From Babylonia areolata (Eukaryota > Mollusca > Gastropoda > Neogastropoda > Buccinidae), in contig NC_134891.1 in NCBI RefSeq assembly GCF_041734735.1, forward strand, positions 13,558,578 through 13,622,577: DNA of 64,000 bases. Reading direction: 5' to 3'. The notes below the pieces were generated by a model. The model worked only from the letters and a program-made list of their open reading frames with translations. It was not told the origin of the DNA and made no database searches. A program made the translations under genes and the position numbers. Positions 21,710 to 33,817 of this stretch are shown here, piece after piece (the stretch's first letter is position 1; the number at the start of each line of letters is the position of its first letter).

Positions 21710-23285
21710 TGTCACAACCCATAAGGGGTTGCCCATGAACCCCCCGCACCTTCCCAGACTAACTAACACCCCGACAACACAAAACACAGAAACATAGATA
21801 AATCAGCTCAATTCTTTACTGTTGTACATTTTTGACTACCCTAGTCCAGACACACAAATTGAAACACTGAACTACAGCAACACTTTAGTTACATCATAGC
21901 AGCGTGATTAAGGTACAGTCAGTCCCAATAACAGCAGTACGGATCTACGCAAAAGAAAAAAACAACAAACTGTCAGTCCACTTGAACCACAATCACGTTC
22001 GTCTGTTGAAGGACAGCATCTTGAACTGGCTTCAGTCGTACGCCCGCAGAAACGGAGGGGGTGGAAGCGGGAGGAGGGACTGTGGCTGAGGACGTTGGGA
22101 ATATGAGGTGGGGGGAAGGAGTGGAAGTGAGGGGATTTGGAAAGGACAGGGCTGAAGGGGAATGACTGTAGAGGCGAACCCTGGAGTTCCGTCGGGGTAG
22201 CAGACAGGGGGAACCCACAGGAAAAGTCAAGGGAACAAATCTGTAACAACTCCCATATTTCTGTAGATTACGCTCTAACATTTGAAAGAGTACCCCCCCC
22301 CCCCCCCCCTTCCTGGAATGATACGGAATGCACTAAGGAAATAATTGGTTATCTTATCATCATATACAGTCAATTCCACACAATGCTACGAACGCCAAAA
22401 GTACATGAAATATTTATGATTTATCCAGTAATTAAAGAGTTAAACTCGCGTGCAATCTGAAAGAGACATTTACCCTAAATGACAAAATGTCGGTATCTAT
22501 CCTTGTGGTTTCAACTTCCAAAACAAAACTCAATGAGCCAACATTGCAATCTCCCAATCACATTTCAAACACCACACAGATGTTTTGGAAATCTTAGGCT
22601 GCAGTTGGACACAGTTCACAAAGGAAATAAATCGGAAACAACTCGAGCTGAATACATAGCAAAACAATTCTAAACACAACCTTATCAATTATCCCAACAT
22701 AAATATCTAGAAATAAAAGAATACTGGGTTTAAAAGATTTCCGTTAAAACAATCCCAAAAATACAACCAAATGTCACAAGTTACGATACTAACACCACGA
22801 GGACAAACTAACTATACAACTCCCCCCTCACCTGTCACCAGGCAGGAATCAGGCTCGCCACTGGCCCAGGAGAGAACACAAAACATAGATCCACACAGAG
22901 GCAGAAGGGGGTCACACCAGAACCGAACCCCACGACTGGCCAAGAGGGCACCCAACAGCTCACTTGCTGGAACGGCGACCCTTCTCCTTCCAAAGCTCGG
23001 CACCAAAGGCCCAGCAAAACTCTTCCTTCACAACGACGTTAACTCTGAACTCACCTCAAGAGTTCAGAGCGAGAAGGACTAAGGACATGTCAGACACGCA
23101 CGACAGATTCACGTGCTTCAGTTCGGAACAGAACTGAGCATACAAGAGAACGATAGAGCAAAAAGGGGGAGAGAGGAGGGAGAAAGGTAGAGGGAAAAGG
23201 AGAGGAGGGGAAGGGCGAGAGAGGAGAGGGGAAAGGGAGACGAACACACGAACACACGCACAAATGAATGCTACGAGCCGTGACA
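21710..23285 (-). repeat. 3' LTR of the Gmr1-like element
   Basis: 1576 bp. In element orientation it starts TGTCACGG and ends TTGTGACA, giving a 6-bp inverted end. It matches 28457-30026 almost throughout, with differences mainly in a C run (about 22292-22309), a G run and a few single bases. It contains a GA-rich tract (23160-23250) and the word 'gggtgttagttagt' (as complement), also present in the LTR at 5115-6049. Confidence 0.95.
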
Positions 23286-23668
23286 ATGCCCCCCGTTTTA
23301 AGTTCAAACCACACGTTTGAACCTTCACCACATGTCGCGGCGAGTACAAAAATATACTTGAAAACGCCCCCCAGTGACAGATTCCCTGTATTTCCCGATT
23401 CCTAAATATAGCTCGCCTGAAGCCAAGAACACACCCACAACGTTAACAGAAAATAATGTTCCCGTCAAGCTCTGCACAATAACATCTTACAGAACACAGA
23501 AGTTAAACATTACGTTAGACAGAAAGCAAAAACCATCTGTTTCATCAATACATGCATAGTTCCAGCAGTTTCTGACTATCATAGTTGTACTCATATCTGT
23601 GGAAAGCATGCTGAATGCAATTGACTGACCAAAGTATGAGAATGTCAGACTGTAGATCCTTGATCACA

Positions 23669-26600
23669 TCAAGCGTCCAATGGGGAATCCCCGGTTTCAG
23701 TTTCTGAGAGTCGACTTAGGAAGTCGGCGCCAACGTTCTCCTTCCCTGGAATTGCCTGCACAGTGTAAGCGAAGGGTTGTAGCTGAAGGGCCCACCTCGT
23801 CAGTCGCCCACTGGTGGTTCTGGCTCTTTCTAGGTACTGGAGAGGGGCGTGGTCCGTCTGAATGATGAATTCTCGTTCGAGCCCTACTTGTGCACGCCCC
23901 AAACGAGGGCCAAACATTCTTTTTCAATAGTGGGGTAGTTGCGTTCTGCTGGGTTCAATTTTTTGCTGGCGCAAGCAACTGGTTGAACCCCAAATCCCTG
24001 GTCCTGAAGCAACATCGCCCCGACACCCACGTCAGACGCATCTGTCCGAAGGGTGAAAGGTTTGGTGAGGTCGGGCAGGCAACACACAGGACGACTGCAG
24101 AGAATCTCCTTCAGCTGGCAGAATGCTCTCTCACTCCTCCCATCCCACGAGATTTTACTGGGTTCTCTGTTCTTTGTCTTGTCAGTGAGGGGCAAAGCAA
24201 TTTCTGCGAACTGTGGCACAAACCGGCGATAATAGCCCACCAGACCCAGGAATCCACGTAGCTGCCGTTTGGTGACAGGACGAGGAGCGTCCCGGATCTT
24301 TTGCATCTTAGCGTCCTCTGGCCAGATTTTCCCCCGTCCAACCCGATGACCCAAATAATCAAGTTCTTGGTGTCCCAGGAAACATTTTGTTGGCCGGGCT
24401 GACAAAGCGCATTCCCGCAGCCTCTCGAGGACGGTACGTAAAAGATAGAGGTGAGACTTTTCATCAGCAGAAGAGATTAAAATGTCGTCCATGAAGTTGT
24501 CTACCTCTGGAAGTTCTAAGGGAAGGAGCAACTTGCGCATCATTCGACTGAAAACGGCCCCCGCAGTCTTGAGTCCGAAAGGCATAACTCGCCATTGAAA
24601 GTGGCCCTGAGGAGTCGTAAAAGCCGTTTTAGGTCGATCAGCTTCAGCCATCGGGATCTGCCAATAGCCTTTCGACAGGTCCAGCTTAGAGAATACCCGC
24701 TTTCCTGCAAGCTTCGCAAAGAGAGCATCGATATCTGGCATTGGCTCGGCATCGAATACAGTCAATTTGTTGGTGCGCCGAAAATCAACACAAAAACGGA
24801 TCTTGCCGTCTTTCTTTTTTACCAGGACGATGGGAGACGAGTACGGTGACCAAGAGGGCTCGATCACACCCATCTTCAGCATGGACTCCACTTCCTCCTG
24901 AATGGTTTCCCTCTGAGAGTAGGGAAGGGGGTATTGCCGAGTTCGAACTGGCGTGTCAGAGATGAGCTGTATAGTACACGTTTCCAGATGAGTGCAAGAT
25001 GGTAAGTCAGTCAGCACGTCCTCGAAGTCCTTTGTCAAGTCCAATATAGCAGCTTTTAAACCAGGGTTGCTGGGATCGACCACTACGTCTCCTGGACTTT
25101 CAGACGACTCCAGTGGAGGAAGAGGGATGTCTTGACTCAGAGTTCGTGTCCCCTCCCAGCACTCCTCTACATCGTCAATCACTGCCAGAGAGACAGATGC
25201 TCCAGGTGCCCGTTCCACAAACTCTTTTAAAAGATTGGCGTGGAACAATTTCTCCTTGTTCCCAACTCGGATGCAGTAATCTGCCAACCCGACGCGACGC
25301 AAGACAATGTATGGCCCCTGCCATTCCAGTTCAAGCTTATTTTGCTTGTTGGGACGCAGCAGTAGCACCCTACTCCCCTCTGCAAACTCCCTGTGCCTTG
25401 CTTTGACATCGAAAAACTTCTTATACTTGTTGGAAGCGTTTGACAGGTTTTGCTGGGCAATCGCACATGAGTCAGCAATCTTGTTTCGTAGGTTAACTAC
25501 ATACTCAGCTGCAGTCTGAATTTCAGGATTCTCCGGATGAAGCCAAAGTTCCCGCAGAATCTGCATTGGCCCACGCACTGTCCTTCCATACAACAACTCA
25601 AAGGGAGAGTACCCAGTACTTTCCTGTGGAACCTCCCGATACGCGAACAAAAGTGCTGGGAGCCAGCGATCCCAGGAACGTGGTTCCTCTTGAGCCAGAC
25701 AGCGCAGCATGGTCTTCAGCGTCCCGTTGAAGCGCTCTACCAGACCGTTGCACTGTGCATGGTATGGTGTTGTTGTAAGGCCTCGCACAGCCAGCAAGCG
25801 ATACACCTCCTGCATGGTGTTGGAAGTGAACTGGGTTCCTCTGTCAGTGAGGACCTCTGAGGGAACCCCAGTGCGGGACCACATGTTGAACAGCGGCTCG
25901 GCTACTGCTTCAGTTGTTATCACTTTCAGAGCTACGGCTTCAGGGTATCTCGTGGTGTAGTCGACCATCGTCAGCACATATCTGTTGCCGGACTCTGACG
26001 GAGGGGATATTGGTCCAATGATGTCCACAGCGACCCGGTCGAAGGGTTCGGAGACCAATGGCATCTTTACAAGGGGGACTTTAGGAATTCTTCCTTTCGC
26101 CACAGTCTTCTGGCACCTCACACAAGATTGGACGTAGCGCCTGATGTCAGCACACATACCAGGCCAATAGAAGTGGGGGAAGATTCTATCCCGGGTTCGC
26201 TGCATGCCCAAGTGTCCGGACATGGGGGCGTCATGACCTAGACGTAGCACTGAAGTCCGAAGACTCTTAGGGACACAAACTTGTGTGACTTCCCCACAGT
26301 GGTTTTTAAAACAGCGGATGAGCACGCCCTGCTTGTGGCGGTAGGTAACCTCCCCAGACCCCGCGCTTTGAACGGACATTCTCTCGGCAGACTCTCTTGC
26401 TTTCTGCAGGTTCGCGTCTTTGTTCTGTTGGTCTATGAGCTCTTCCCTACTTATGTGTACAGTTACACTGTCCGTGGGGAGGGAAGGTATGGGCTGGGAA
26501 CTCTTCTTGGCTTGGGCTCTAGTCTCCACAGCACTAAGAACTTTGGGGTCAGCATAGACGGGAACGTCTACTGAGGTGCCATCAACTTCCCAAGCTGTAT

Positions 26601-26985
26601 TTCCAATCAGAACATCCTCAACCGGTGTCTCCATCACGGCCACATGAAATCTGCCCCGAATGAACGGCGACTCCAGCTCTACGAGAGCTATCGGCAGCAC
26701 AGATGAACATTTGGACTCGGCCAGGACGACTCGAACAGTGGATCCTGTGAATGCGTCAGGGGAGACCAAGCGTCGGGCTACAACAATCATGTGGGCTCCT
26801 GTATCCCGTAGACCTCCGACAGCCTGACCATTGACCACTGCTTCGCATCGTGGAGTATATGCTTGTGAAGCACAAGGGACACACAGAATAGGGGGCTGCA
26901 GAGGGTGTTCTCTCCTTGACGACGAGTGACTGGCCACCAGAGACACTCGCTTGGGCTGCTTACACTCACGGGCAAAGTGTCCCAC
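23669..26985 (-). pseudogene. pol region of the Gmr1-like element
   Basis: The long open part begins with the end of a zinc knuckle (GHFAREC), then protease (LRDTGAHMIVV, about residue 58), the integrase HHCC region (H250-C290), the integrase DDE core (D320 in VAVDIIGP, D380 in LTDRGTQF, E416 in GLVERFNG), a GPY module (about residue 556), reverse transcriptase (VKKKDGKIRFCVDFRR about 721-736, FSKLDLSKGYWQI about 764-776, FMDDI 830-834), and RNase H (RTDAS about 979). All catalytic motifs checked are present. Polyprotein enzymes of this kind copy the RNA genome into DNA and insert it. Fossil status is noted in the parent entry. Confidence 0.9.
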
Positions 26986-27027
26986 CTTGCCACACTTAAA
27001 GCAGGTTGGTGACTTGGGGTTATGGGT

Positions 27028-28172
27028 TCAACGGGGACCAGGCTCTCCGGAGCCACTTTTGTTGGAGATATCGCTGGCAAGAACTTTGCTGGACACTGTG
27101 TCTTGTCTTTCAATCCTCTTGAAGGCCCTGAACTCGGCTTCAGCTGAGCGGCCCGCCTTCCTGGCGCAGGTGACCTTTGTTGCGACACGAGCTACGTCTT
27201 CTACATTCCGTGGTTCTTCCTTACGGATCTCTGTGACGAGTTCCGGGGTCAAAATGGAGAACTGTTCCTGCAGGAACATATCCCTGAGGTCTTCTACTTT
27301 GTTCTCATCTCGCCCGCTCGCAGTGCACCAGCGTGAAAGGCAGGTCTTCATGCGGTTAAGGAACTGCTCAAAAGTTTCATCAGCCAGCTTCCTCATTGAC
27401 CTGAACTTCTTTCTGTAGGAGTCAGCGTCTAGTAGGAAAACGCGCAACAGTGCGGCCTTAAGCGAATCGTAATTGGTAATCTCGGCTTCAGAAAGTCGTA
27501 AAGAGGCGTCTCTGGCTCGACCCTGAAGCAACGTAACCAGACGGGCAGCCCAAGACTCATGTTTCCACTTATTTAGTAAGGCGACTCTCTCAAAATGAGT
27601 TAAAAACGAGTCTAGGTCGTCCTTGCCATCAAAGGGTGTGAGGGTGAGCTGTTGCATGGACCTGGCCTCTATTTCCTCCCGTTTGAGCTCGAGCTTCCTC
27701 TCGAACCTCTGCCTCTCCTCCTCCAACTGCCTCTCTCTGAACAGCCTCTCCTCCTCCCTTATGCGTCTAGCCTCCTCTTTCTCTTCTTGCCTGATACGTC
27801 CAGCCTCCTCTTCTCTTCTTGCCTGATACGTCTAGCCTCCTCTTTCTCTTCTTGGGCTCGCCTTTCCTCTTTCTCTTCTTTGATCGCATCCACCACAAAG
27901 CGAGCTAAAGCCTCACCTGACAAACCCAAGTCAGATCCTAAAGCCCGGAATTTGGAGTAAGGATCTTGAATGGAAACGGCGTCCAGCTTGACCCCACTCT
28001 TACTTGCTGCAGCAGGCGAATCATGGGGGTGACCACCCCACTGGTCCTTGACCCACCCGGACAGCTCTGTCTTCTCGAGGGTCCCTGGGGAAAGACCCAC
28101 GTCATCCCGTTTGGCAGCAGCTGACTTTGCCCTCGGTGTGGAAGCGTTTGCGGCCTGTTTCCTAGTCAGCAT
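27028..28172 (-). pseudogene. gag region of the Gmr1-like element
   Basis: The N-terminal part (from 28172) is basic and then strongly charged, with an E/K/R-rich coiled-coil stretch of repeated EEKE and RRIRQEE types. The following part has a retrotransposon gag core (LTPFDGKDDLDSFLTHFERVA-like, SWAARLVTLLQG). A zinc knuckle lies at the gag-pol junction. Gag forms the particle shell in which reverse transcription occurs. The charged coiled coil is longer than in most gypsy gags that I know. Confidence 0.8.
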
Positions 28173-28456
28173 ACTGACAAGATACTCAAGATACCTACTT
28201 TATCAATCTACTGCGCAGCTGTACTGTGCCCTATGACCTGCTCTCCCGAGAAACAGTCAGGAGTGCTCTCAGCAGAAGTAGTTACGCAAAAGGACAAGCA
28301 AACAGTTTACCCTGTTATTACTGGATCGCAAGTCACTCACGTTCAACTGTTTTTTCAAATCAATACATGGAACCAATTGCTGGGACGCACAAAACAAGGA
28401 CACCCTCCCTACCGTACCCTCCTAACTAACCTGTAAGTACCCCGCATCTCCACCAT

Positions 28457-30026
28457 TGTCACAACCCATAAGGGGTTGCCCATGAACCCCCCGCACCTTC
28501 CCAGACTAACTAACACCCCGACAACACAAAACACAGAAACATAGATAAATCAGCTCAATTCTTTACTGTTGTACATTTTGACTACCCTAGTCCAGACACA
28601 CAAATTGAAACACTGAACTACAGCAACACTTTAGTTACATCATAGCAGCGTGATTAAGGTACAGTCAGTCCCAATAACAGCAGTACGGATCTACGCAAAA
28701 GAAAAAACAAAAACTGTCAGTCCACTTGAACCACAATCACGTTCGTCTGTTGAAGGACAGCATCTTGAACTGGCTTCAGTCGTACGCCCGCAGAAATGGA
28801 GGGGGTGGAAGCGGGAGGAGGGACTGTGGGTGAGGACGTTGGGAATATGAGGTGGGGGGGAAGGAGTGGAAGTGAGGGGATTTGGAAAGGACAGGGCTGA
28901 AGGGGAATGACTGTAGAGGTGAACCCTGGAGTTCCGTCGGGGTAGCAGACAGGGGGAACCCACAGGAAAAGTCAAGGGAACAAATCTGTAACAACTCCCA
29001 TATTTCTGTAGATTACGCTCTAACATTTGAAAGAGTACCCCCCCCCCCCCTTCCTGGAATGATACGGAATGCACTAAGGAAATAATTGGTTATCTTATCA
29101 TCATATACAGTCAGTTCCACACAATGCTACGAACGCCAAAAGTACATGAAATATTTATGATTTATCCAGTAATTAAAGAGTTAAACTCGCGTGCAATCTG
29201 AAAGAGACATTTACCCTAAATGACAAAATGTCGGTATCTATCCTTGTGGTTTCAACTTCCAAAACAAAACTCAATGAGCCAACATTGCAATCTCCCAATC
29301 ACATTTCAAACACCACACAGATGTTTTGGAAATCTTAGGCTGCAGTTGGACACAGTTCACAAAGGAAATAAATCGGAAACAACTCGAGCTGAATACATAG
29401 CAAAACAATTCTAAACACAACCTTATCAATTATCCCAACATAAATATCTAGAAATAAAAGAATACTGGGTTTAAAAGATTTCCGTTAAAACAATCCCAAA
29501 AATACAACCAAATGTCACAAGTTACGATACTAACACCACGAGGACAAACTAACTATACAACTCCCCCCTCACCTGTCACCAGGCAGGAATCAGGCTCGCC
29601 ACTGGCCCAGGAGAGAACACAAAACATAGATCCACACAGAGGCAGAAGGGGGTCACACCAGAACCGAACCCCACGACTGGCCAAGAGGGCACCCAACAGC
29701 TCACTTGCTGGAACGGCGACCCTTCTCCTTCCAAAGCTCGGCACCAAAGGCCCAGCAAAACTCTTCCTTCACAACGACGTTAACTCTGAACTCACCTCAA
29801 GAGTTCAGAGCGAGAAGGACTAAGGACATGTCAGACACGCACGACAGATTCACGTGCTTCAGTTCGGAACAGAACTGAGCATACAAGAGAACGATAGAGC
29901 AAAAAGGGGGAGAGAGGAGGGAGAAAGGTAGAGGGAAAAGGAGAGGAGGGGAAGGGCGAGAGAGGAGAGGGGAAAGGGAGACGAACACACGAACACACGC
30001 ACAAATGAATGCTACGAGCCGTGACA
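28457..30026 (-). repeat. 5' LTR of the Gmr1-like element
   Basis: 1570 bp, partner of 21710-23285. It would carry promoter, R and U5 regions of the element. Reading frames inside both LTRs are duplicated only because the LTRs are; none shows a protein family. Confidence 0.95.
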
Positions 30027-30590
30027 ATGCTCATTTTCAGATTCTCATTCACTCAGCATCTCACCAGTACTTGAGGTTCAGGTGGGGGGGGGGGGGGGGG
30101 GCAAGGTCTACAAGATCTCTGCTGTCATGTTTGGTTTTTAATTAGGCCCTTTCCTCGTTTTTCTTCTTCACCAAGGTGGTGAGAGAATCGCCATCCTTGG
30201 TCAGGTTGGATTCCATTTGTGAATGTGGATACCACTTTACCAGGATGATGGGCATTTCTTGGCCCAGTTGGTTCTGTGTGAGATTCGTTTCTCCAGGATG
30301 CTAGACCAGTGCCCTCAGCTGGGGTTCAACACAAACCATGAGAAGTGGAATCTCTCCTCAAGTCAGCCATTCAGCTTCTTAGGGAAAAGATTCTACATGC
30401 TGTCCATGAAGGTCTCTCCATCACAAGACCGCTTTTTGCTTTCTCTTCCCGGGCCTGTTGCTGTTGTTGGTCTTCCTCCAGCTGGGAGACAGCTAAGAAC
30501 TGGCTGTGCTGACTGGTTTTATCCCTTCCCACAGCATACTGTGCATACTAATGCAAGCTACAACACTCACTCCCCCTACTAGTTGAACTG

Positions 30591-30857
30591 AAGTAACCAA
30601 CCTTTGCTGGTCTTACTGACACTATGTGAATGACGGACAGATTCACTGACCCATCCTGATTTGTCCACTTCAACAGATTGATCTGATTCGCTCACTTCAA
30701 AACCTGTTTCTACACACATTCTGTGACAAGTTCAACATACTGCGTTACAAAGAGAGGGGAGAGGGAAGGGGGGGGGGGTACAGCTTGAAAGACAGACTGC
30801 CTTACTGGGATGTTCCGACATGCTGACACTAGCATGTTTCGAACATGCCGACATCTA
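30591..30857. other. Spacer between DIRS fossils 1 and 2
   Basis: Mixed sequence with a G run at 30769-30778 and a short 'gacatgctgac...gtttcgaacatgccgaca' imperfect palindrome just left of the next element. No gene. Confidence 0.4.
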
Positions 30858-31040
30858 TTTTAATTACACATACTTAACCGTGACCCACTAGTGCAGACTC
30901 CGGCAGGGGTCTGATTCCTGTCCTGTGCAAACTACTACCCGCCTATGCGGAGAGAACGAAAGTAGATACGGCCAATAACCTCCCGAAGTATGTTACCTCC
31001 CCTGTGTATCCCTGACTAGCACCCTCTTTTTCCGGCAGCC
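30858..31040. repeat. DIRS fossil 2, left inverted terminal repeat
   Basis: Starts ttttaattacacatactt and shares 'gtgacccactagtgcagact' and about 130 further bases with the complement of the right terminus. It lacks the outer 'ggaaattttcttcctaaaat' segment that the right terminus has. That asymmetry is normal for DIRS. Confidence 0.85.
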
Positions 31041-31138
31041 ATCTTGACTCCTGTTCCTGTGCTCTTCATATGGCTAATTTTTTTTCGTATTTTCTTTCTG
31101 TCTGTTGATTCTCTGGCGTTCTTGTTTTTTGTCAAATT

Positions 31139-31537
31139 ATGTCTTCACCCAGGTCACATAATTATATGGCTCGATTGGGCGATCGGGCTAAAATTAAGAC
31201 GCGATCGCAATCGATTCGCGGACACTCTGCGCCCTCTACTTCAGGCCCTCTCAACAACGCCAACCCGCCACCTCCTCCACTTCCTCCGCTCCCTCCAGTT
31301 GACTCCAGACCTCCACCACCTCCTGCACCTCCTCCAGTAACTTCTAGGGGTTTGTTGCCCCACACTCAGGTCAGTGGTGCCATTGATGCCATTTTTATCG
31401 ATCCGCGAACGGACTCGACGCGATCCGCGTTTTCTCGGCCATGCCAGTTGGCAGTGCATGAGTTGACCTCGTCTGACTCTTTGCCCATACCCACAGTTTC
31501 ACCAATGGAATGTGCCACAATCCCCTTGGGGAAATAA
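31139..31537 (+). pseudogene. DIRS fossil 2, proline-rich gag-like start
   Basis: A 132-residue frame starting MSSPRSHNYMARLGDRAKIK, with a basic N-terminus and a proline-rich middle (several P-runs at about residues 44-70), placed directly after the left terminus where DIRS gag begins. No enzymatic motif is present. Assignment rests on position. Confidence 0.45.
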
Positions 31538-33674
31538 CACCATACGCCTGCTTTGGATCCGCACGCTAGACTGGGCCCTATGTGCGATGCGTCCGTGGTG
31601 GCGGTCGTGACATCAGATCATGCGAACCCCCACGCGGCATGCCTCTGCTGTCTCGGATCCAATGGCGACCGAGATGAATAGGGATGCCCTCCGCATACGT
31701 AGGGAGGAAGGTAGACCACTAGGGGACACGCTTGCATACACATACACCCTCCCCCTTGTCCCAAGCGTCTGATCCAAGGGAGACAACTGCTTCGGCACCC
31801 TTGCCGGTGACCGCCGCAGTTCCCTTTTACCGGCACTGCCCCTGCCGACAGTGTGGGTGCGTGCACAGTCCCTCCAAGCTATGCGGTGATGACCCCATCT
31901 GCCACACCGCTGGTTGCTGCTGTTTCCCATCCACTAATCGCATCTCAGCAAGCTCCTCAACCAAACAACCAGCAACCCATTGTTAACTTGCTGCAGCAAT
32001 TATGCACCACTCTGCTTCCTGGTGCCAACCTAGCACCTGCACCGCCCCTTGCCCACAGAGCAGGTACATGCACGGCCCATTGAACTTAGGCAGTGCTGGT
32101 TTCTTCTGCCCCACTGCCTAACTCTGCTGTTACCCAGACTAATATTGGCACTTCCATATCGGAGTGCCTTTTGATAACTCGATCCTGCCACTCAGCAGTG
32201 CTCGGGCTGATCTTGTCTATCCCTTTATCCGTCAACACACAACAACTGAACGTCAGTCCTCTCGCAGGAACTATTTGCGAGGTTGGACTGCTGTTCAGCT
32301 ACAGGGGGATGCACATCCCATGGCGAGCCGACTTGCCACCCCCTCGTCCACGATGCCCATAATTAACACTGGCTTACAGCGCCGTCATGCCACATGTCCT
32401 GACCATCTCGTGTCCGATGGCGACCGATTCGGGTAGGGATGCCCACGGCACAAAGGGACATTATAATTATCCCCCTTGCGGCCGTATTCACCAGTGTCGG
32501 TTACGGTGCCATCGAACCACGGACTCCCACACGCAGCATGACACTTCTCCCTCTACAGTGAGGAAACGTCACACCAGGGGATATGTGGTCTAAAGACACC
32601 ATCCTTTTCACCGATTATCGGCACCAAGGGAGGCAACTCCGCATTAGTAACCTAGGCGGTTGACGCTGTAGTTACTTCCCTTCTGCGTACACAGCACGTC
32701 ACTCCTGCCCCCAGTGCTGTCCACCAACAATGTTTTTTCAGTTTCTCATTGGGTCCTGCTGCCCATTCATGGGCTTTACACAACTTTGCACAGCAACTGC
32801 ACCTTTCTTGCTGTTTCTCAGGCTATGTGCCACAGACCTTTTAGGTTCTTCAACCCCCACACTTGCACGCAGTTCTCTGCAGGCAACCAATCCTATTACC
32901 ATTCTTTTCATGTTATACACAATAACAGGAAATGAATCACAATATTTCCCTTTCTGTTCTTTTTGATTTATTATCAAAATCAACAACAACAACGTCCCAC
33001 CCTCCCACACCCAGCAAAAAAAAAAAAAAGAAAAAGAAAAAAAAAAGTGATATCTTGCTACATTTATACACATTTCTGTTTACATTTATAGATGTATACT
33101 TATCCCTCGGTATACACGGGTGTGCGCTTACGGGATATGTTCATACGATTTTCATATTAACATGTACAGTTATATTTCTATCTCTATTCATTGAGATCTG
33201 TTCATTGAGATTCTCTACATAGCATTAGCAATATATGCACATTTGCATTTGCGTCATTCTGTACACAATGCCCAGAACTCTCTGCATCTACATACTGGTA
33301 CATTATTCATATGTGTATGTACATCTCTTATATGTATGTGCATACACAGATTCCTTTCCATTACTGATTAGGCACACTTACCCATTTACTTGGGTATATC
33401 TGCGCACACTACATGTATGCTTATACAGCCACTTAATTCTTGTGACTCGATCTCTTGTCATTGGCATATTCCTGACATCATCACTCGAGTTGATGGAAGT
33501 TTATATATATCCCTTTGCACATATATGTATTCATTTTCATAAATACATCCATACCTTGCTTTCAGAGGACGACTGCACTCACAGACAAAACTGCCTCATT
33601 CAAGCCTGAATGTATGCTCCTTCACATATCAGTAGTGGCTGGTCCTTAGGGACCCACACACACTCCCTTCCCAC

Positions 33675-33805
33675 ACACAGGGCTAAGGATGTCCTATCTT
33701 GGTGCAAGGAGGGACAAGGCAACCCAACTCATTGCCTACAACAATCACCCACAGGGCTAGAGATGCCCTAACTTAGTGCAAGGAGGGATGAGGCAGTCCA
33801 ACTTA
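33675..33805. repeat. Tandem duplication of about 75 bp
   Basis: Two diverged copies around 'gtgcaaggagggacaaggca' and 'gtgcaaggagggatgaggca', each preceded by 'cacagggcta' and an 'aactta/aactca' end, immediately left of the LINE insertion point. Probably part of DIRS fossil 2 or of an insertion in it. Confidence 0.7.
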
Positions 33806-33817
33806 GAGGTGCCACTT

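Larger units (their letters stand above)
21710..30026 (-). mobile_element. Gmr1-like Ty3/gypsy LTR retrotransposon, nearly whole
   Basis: An 8.3-kb element on the complement with two near-identical LTRs (28457-30026 at its 5' end, 21710-23285 at its 3' end) and a perfect 5-bp target duplication ATGCT (21705-21709 and 30027-30031). A primer-binding site 'tggtggagatgcgggg' lies one base inside the 5' LTR, and a purine tract 'aaaacggggggca' precedes the 3' LTR. Domains in coding order: gag, zinc knuckle, protease, integrase, reverse transcriptase, RNase H. Integrase precedes RT, the Ty1/copia order, yet the RT and integrase are of Ty3/gypsy type. This is the Gmr1 arrangement known from deuterostome animals. 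It looks nearly whole with about three breaks. The LTR similarity (a handful of differences over about 1570 bp, mostly run-length changes) means a recent insertion. It lies within DIRS fossil 1. Confidence 0.92.
21290..30590 (+). mobile_element. DIRS-like retrotransposon fossil 1, RT region, split by a gypsy element
   Basis: Left part 21290-21709 and right part 30027-30590, + strand. Just left of the gypsy insertion the DIRS reverse transcriptase is readable: a PILDLSPLN-type motif, then TQAEIQETFLQGDWAFSFNL. Right of the insertion a pattern like DIRS RT continues (a D-D-W-like region is lost; QPFSFLGKRF and MKVSPSQDR are seen at 30360-30430). DIRS elements use a tyrosine recombinase rather than an integrase, but neither that gene nor inverted termini can be assigned to this copy. 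It is a broken fossil, clearly older than the gypsy element inside it. Outer boundaries are uncertain. An 18-base G run lies at about 30083-30101. Confidence 0.6.

Noticed and set aside
22835-29823. Pairs of identical small proteins at about 22.8-23.1 kb and 29.5-29.8 kb
   Set aside because: They lie in the two LTRs of the same element and are identical because the LTRs are; no domain is visible.
31162-31459. Glycine- and arginine-rich proteins on the complement
   Set aside because: They are the antisense of the proline-rich DIRS gag-like frame.
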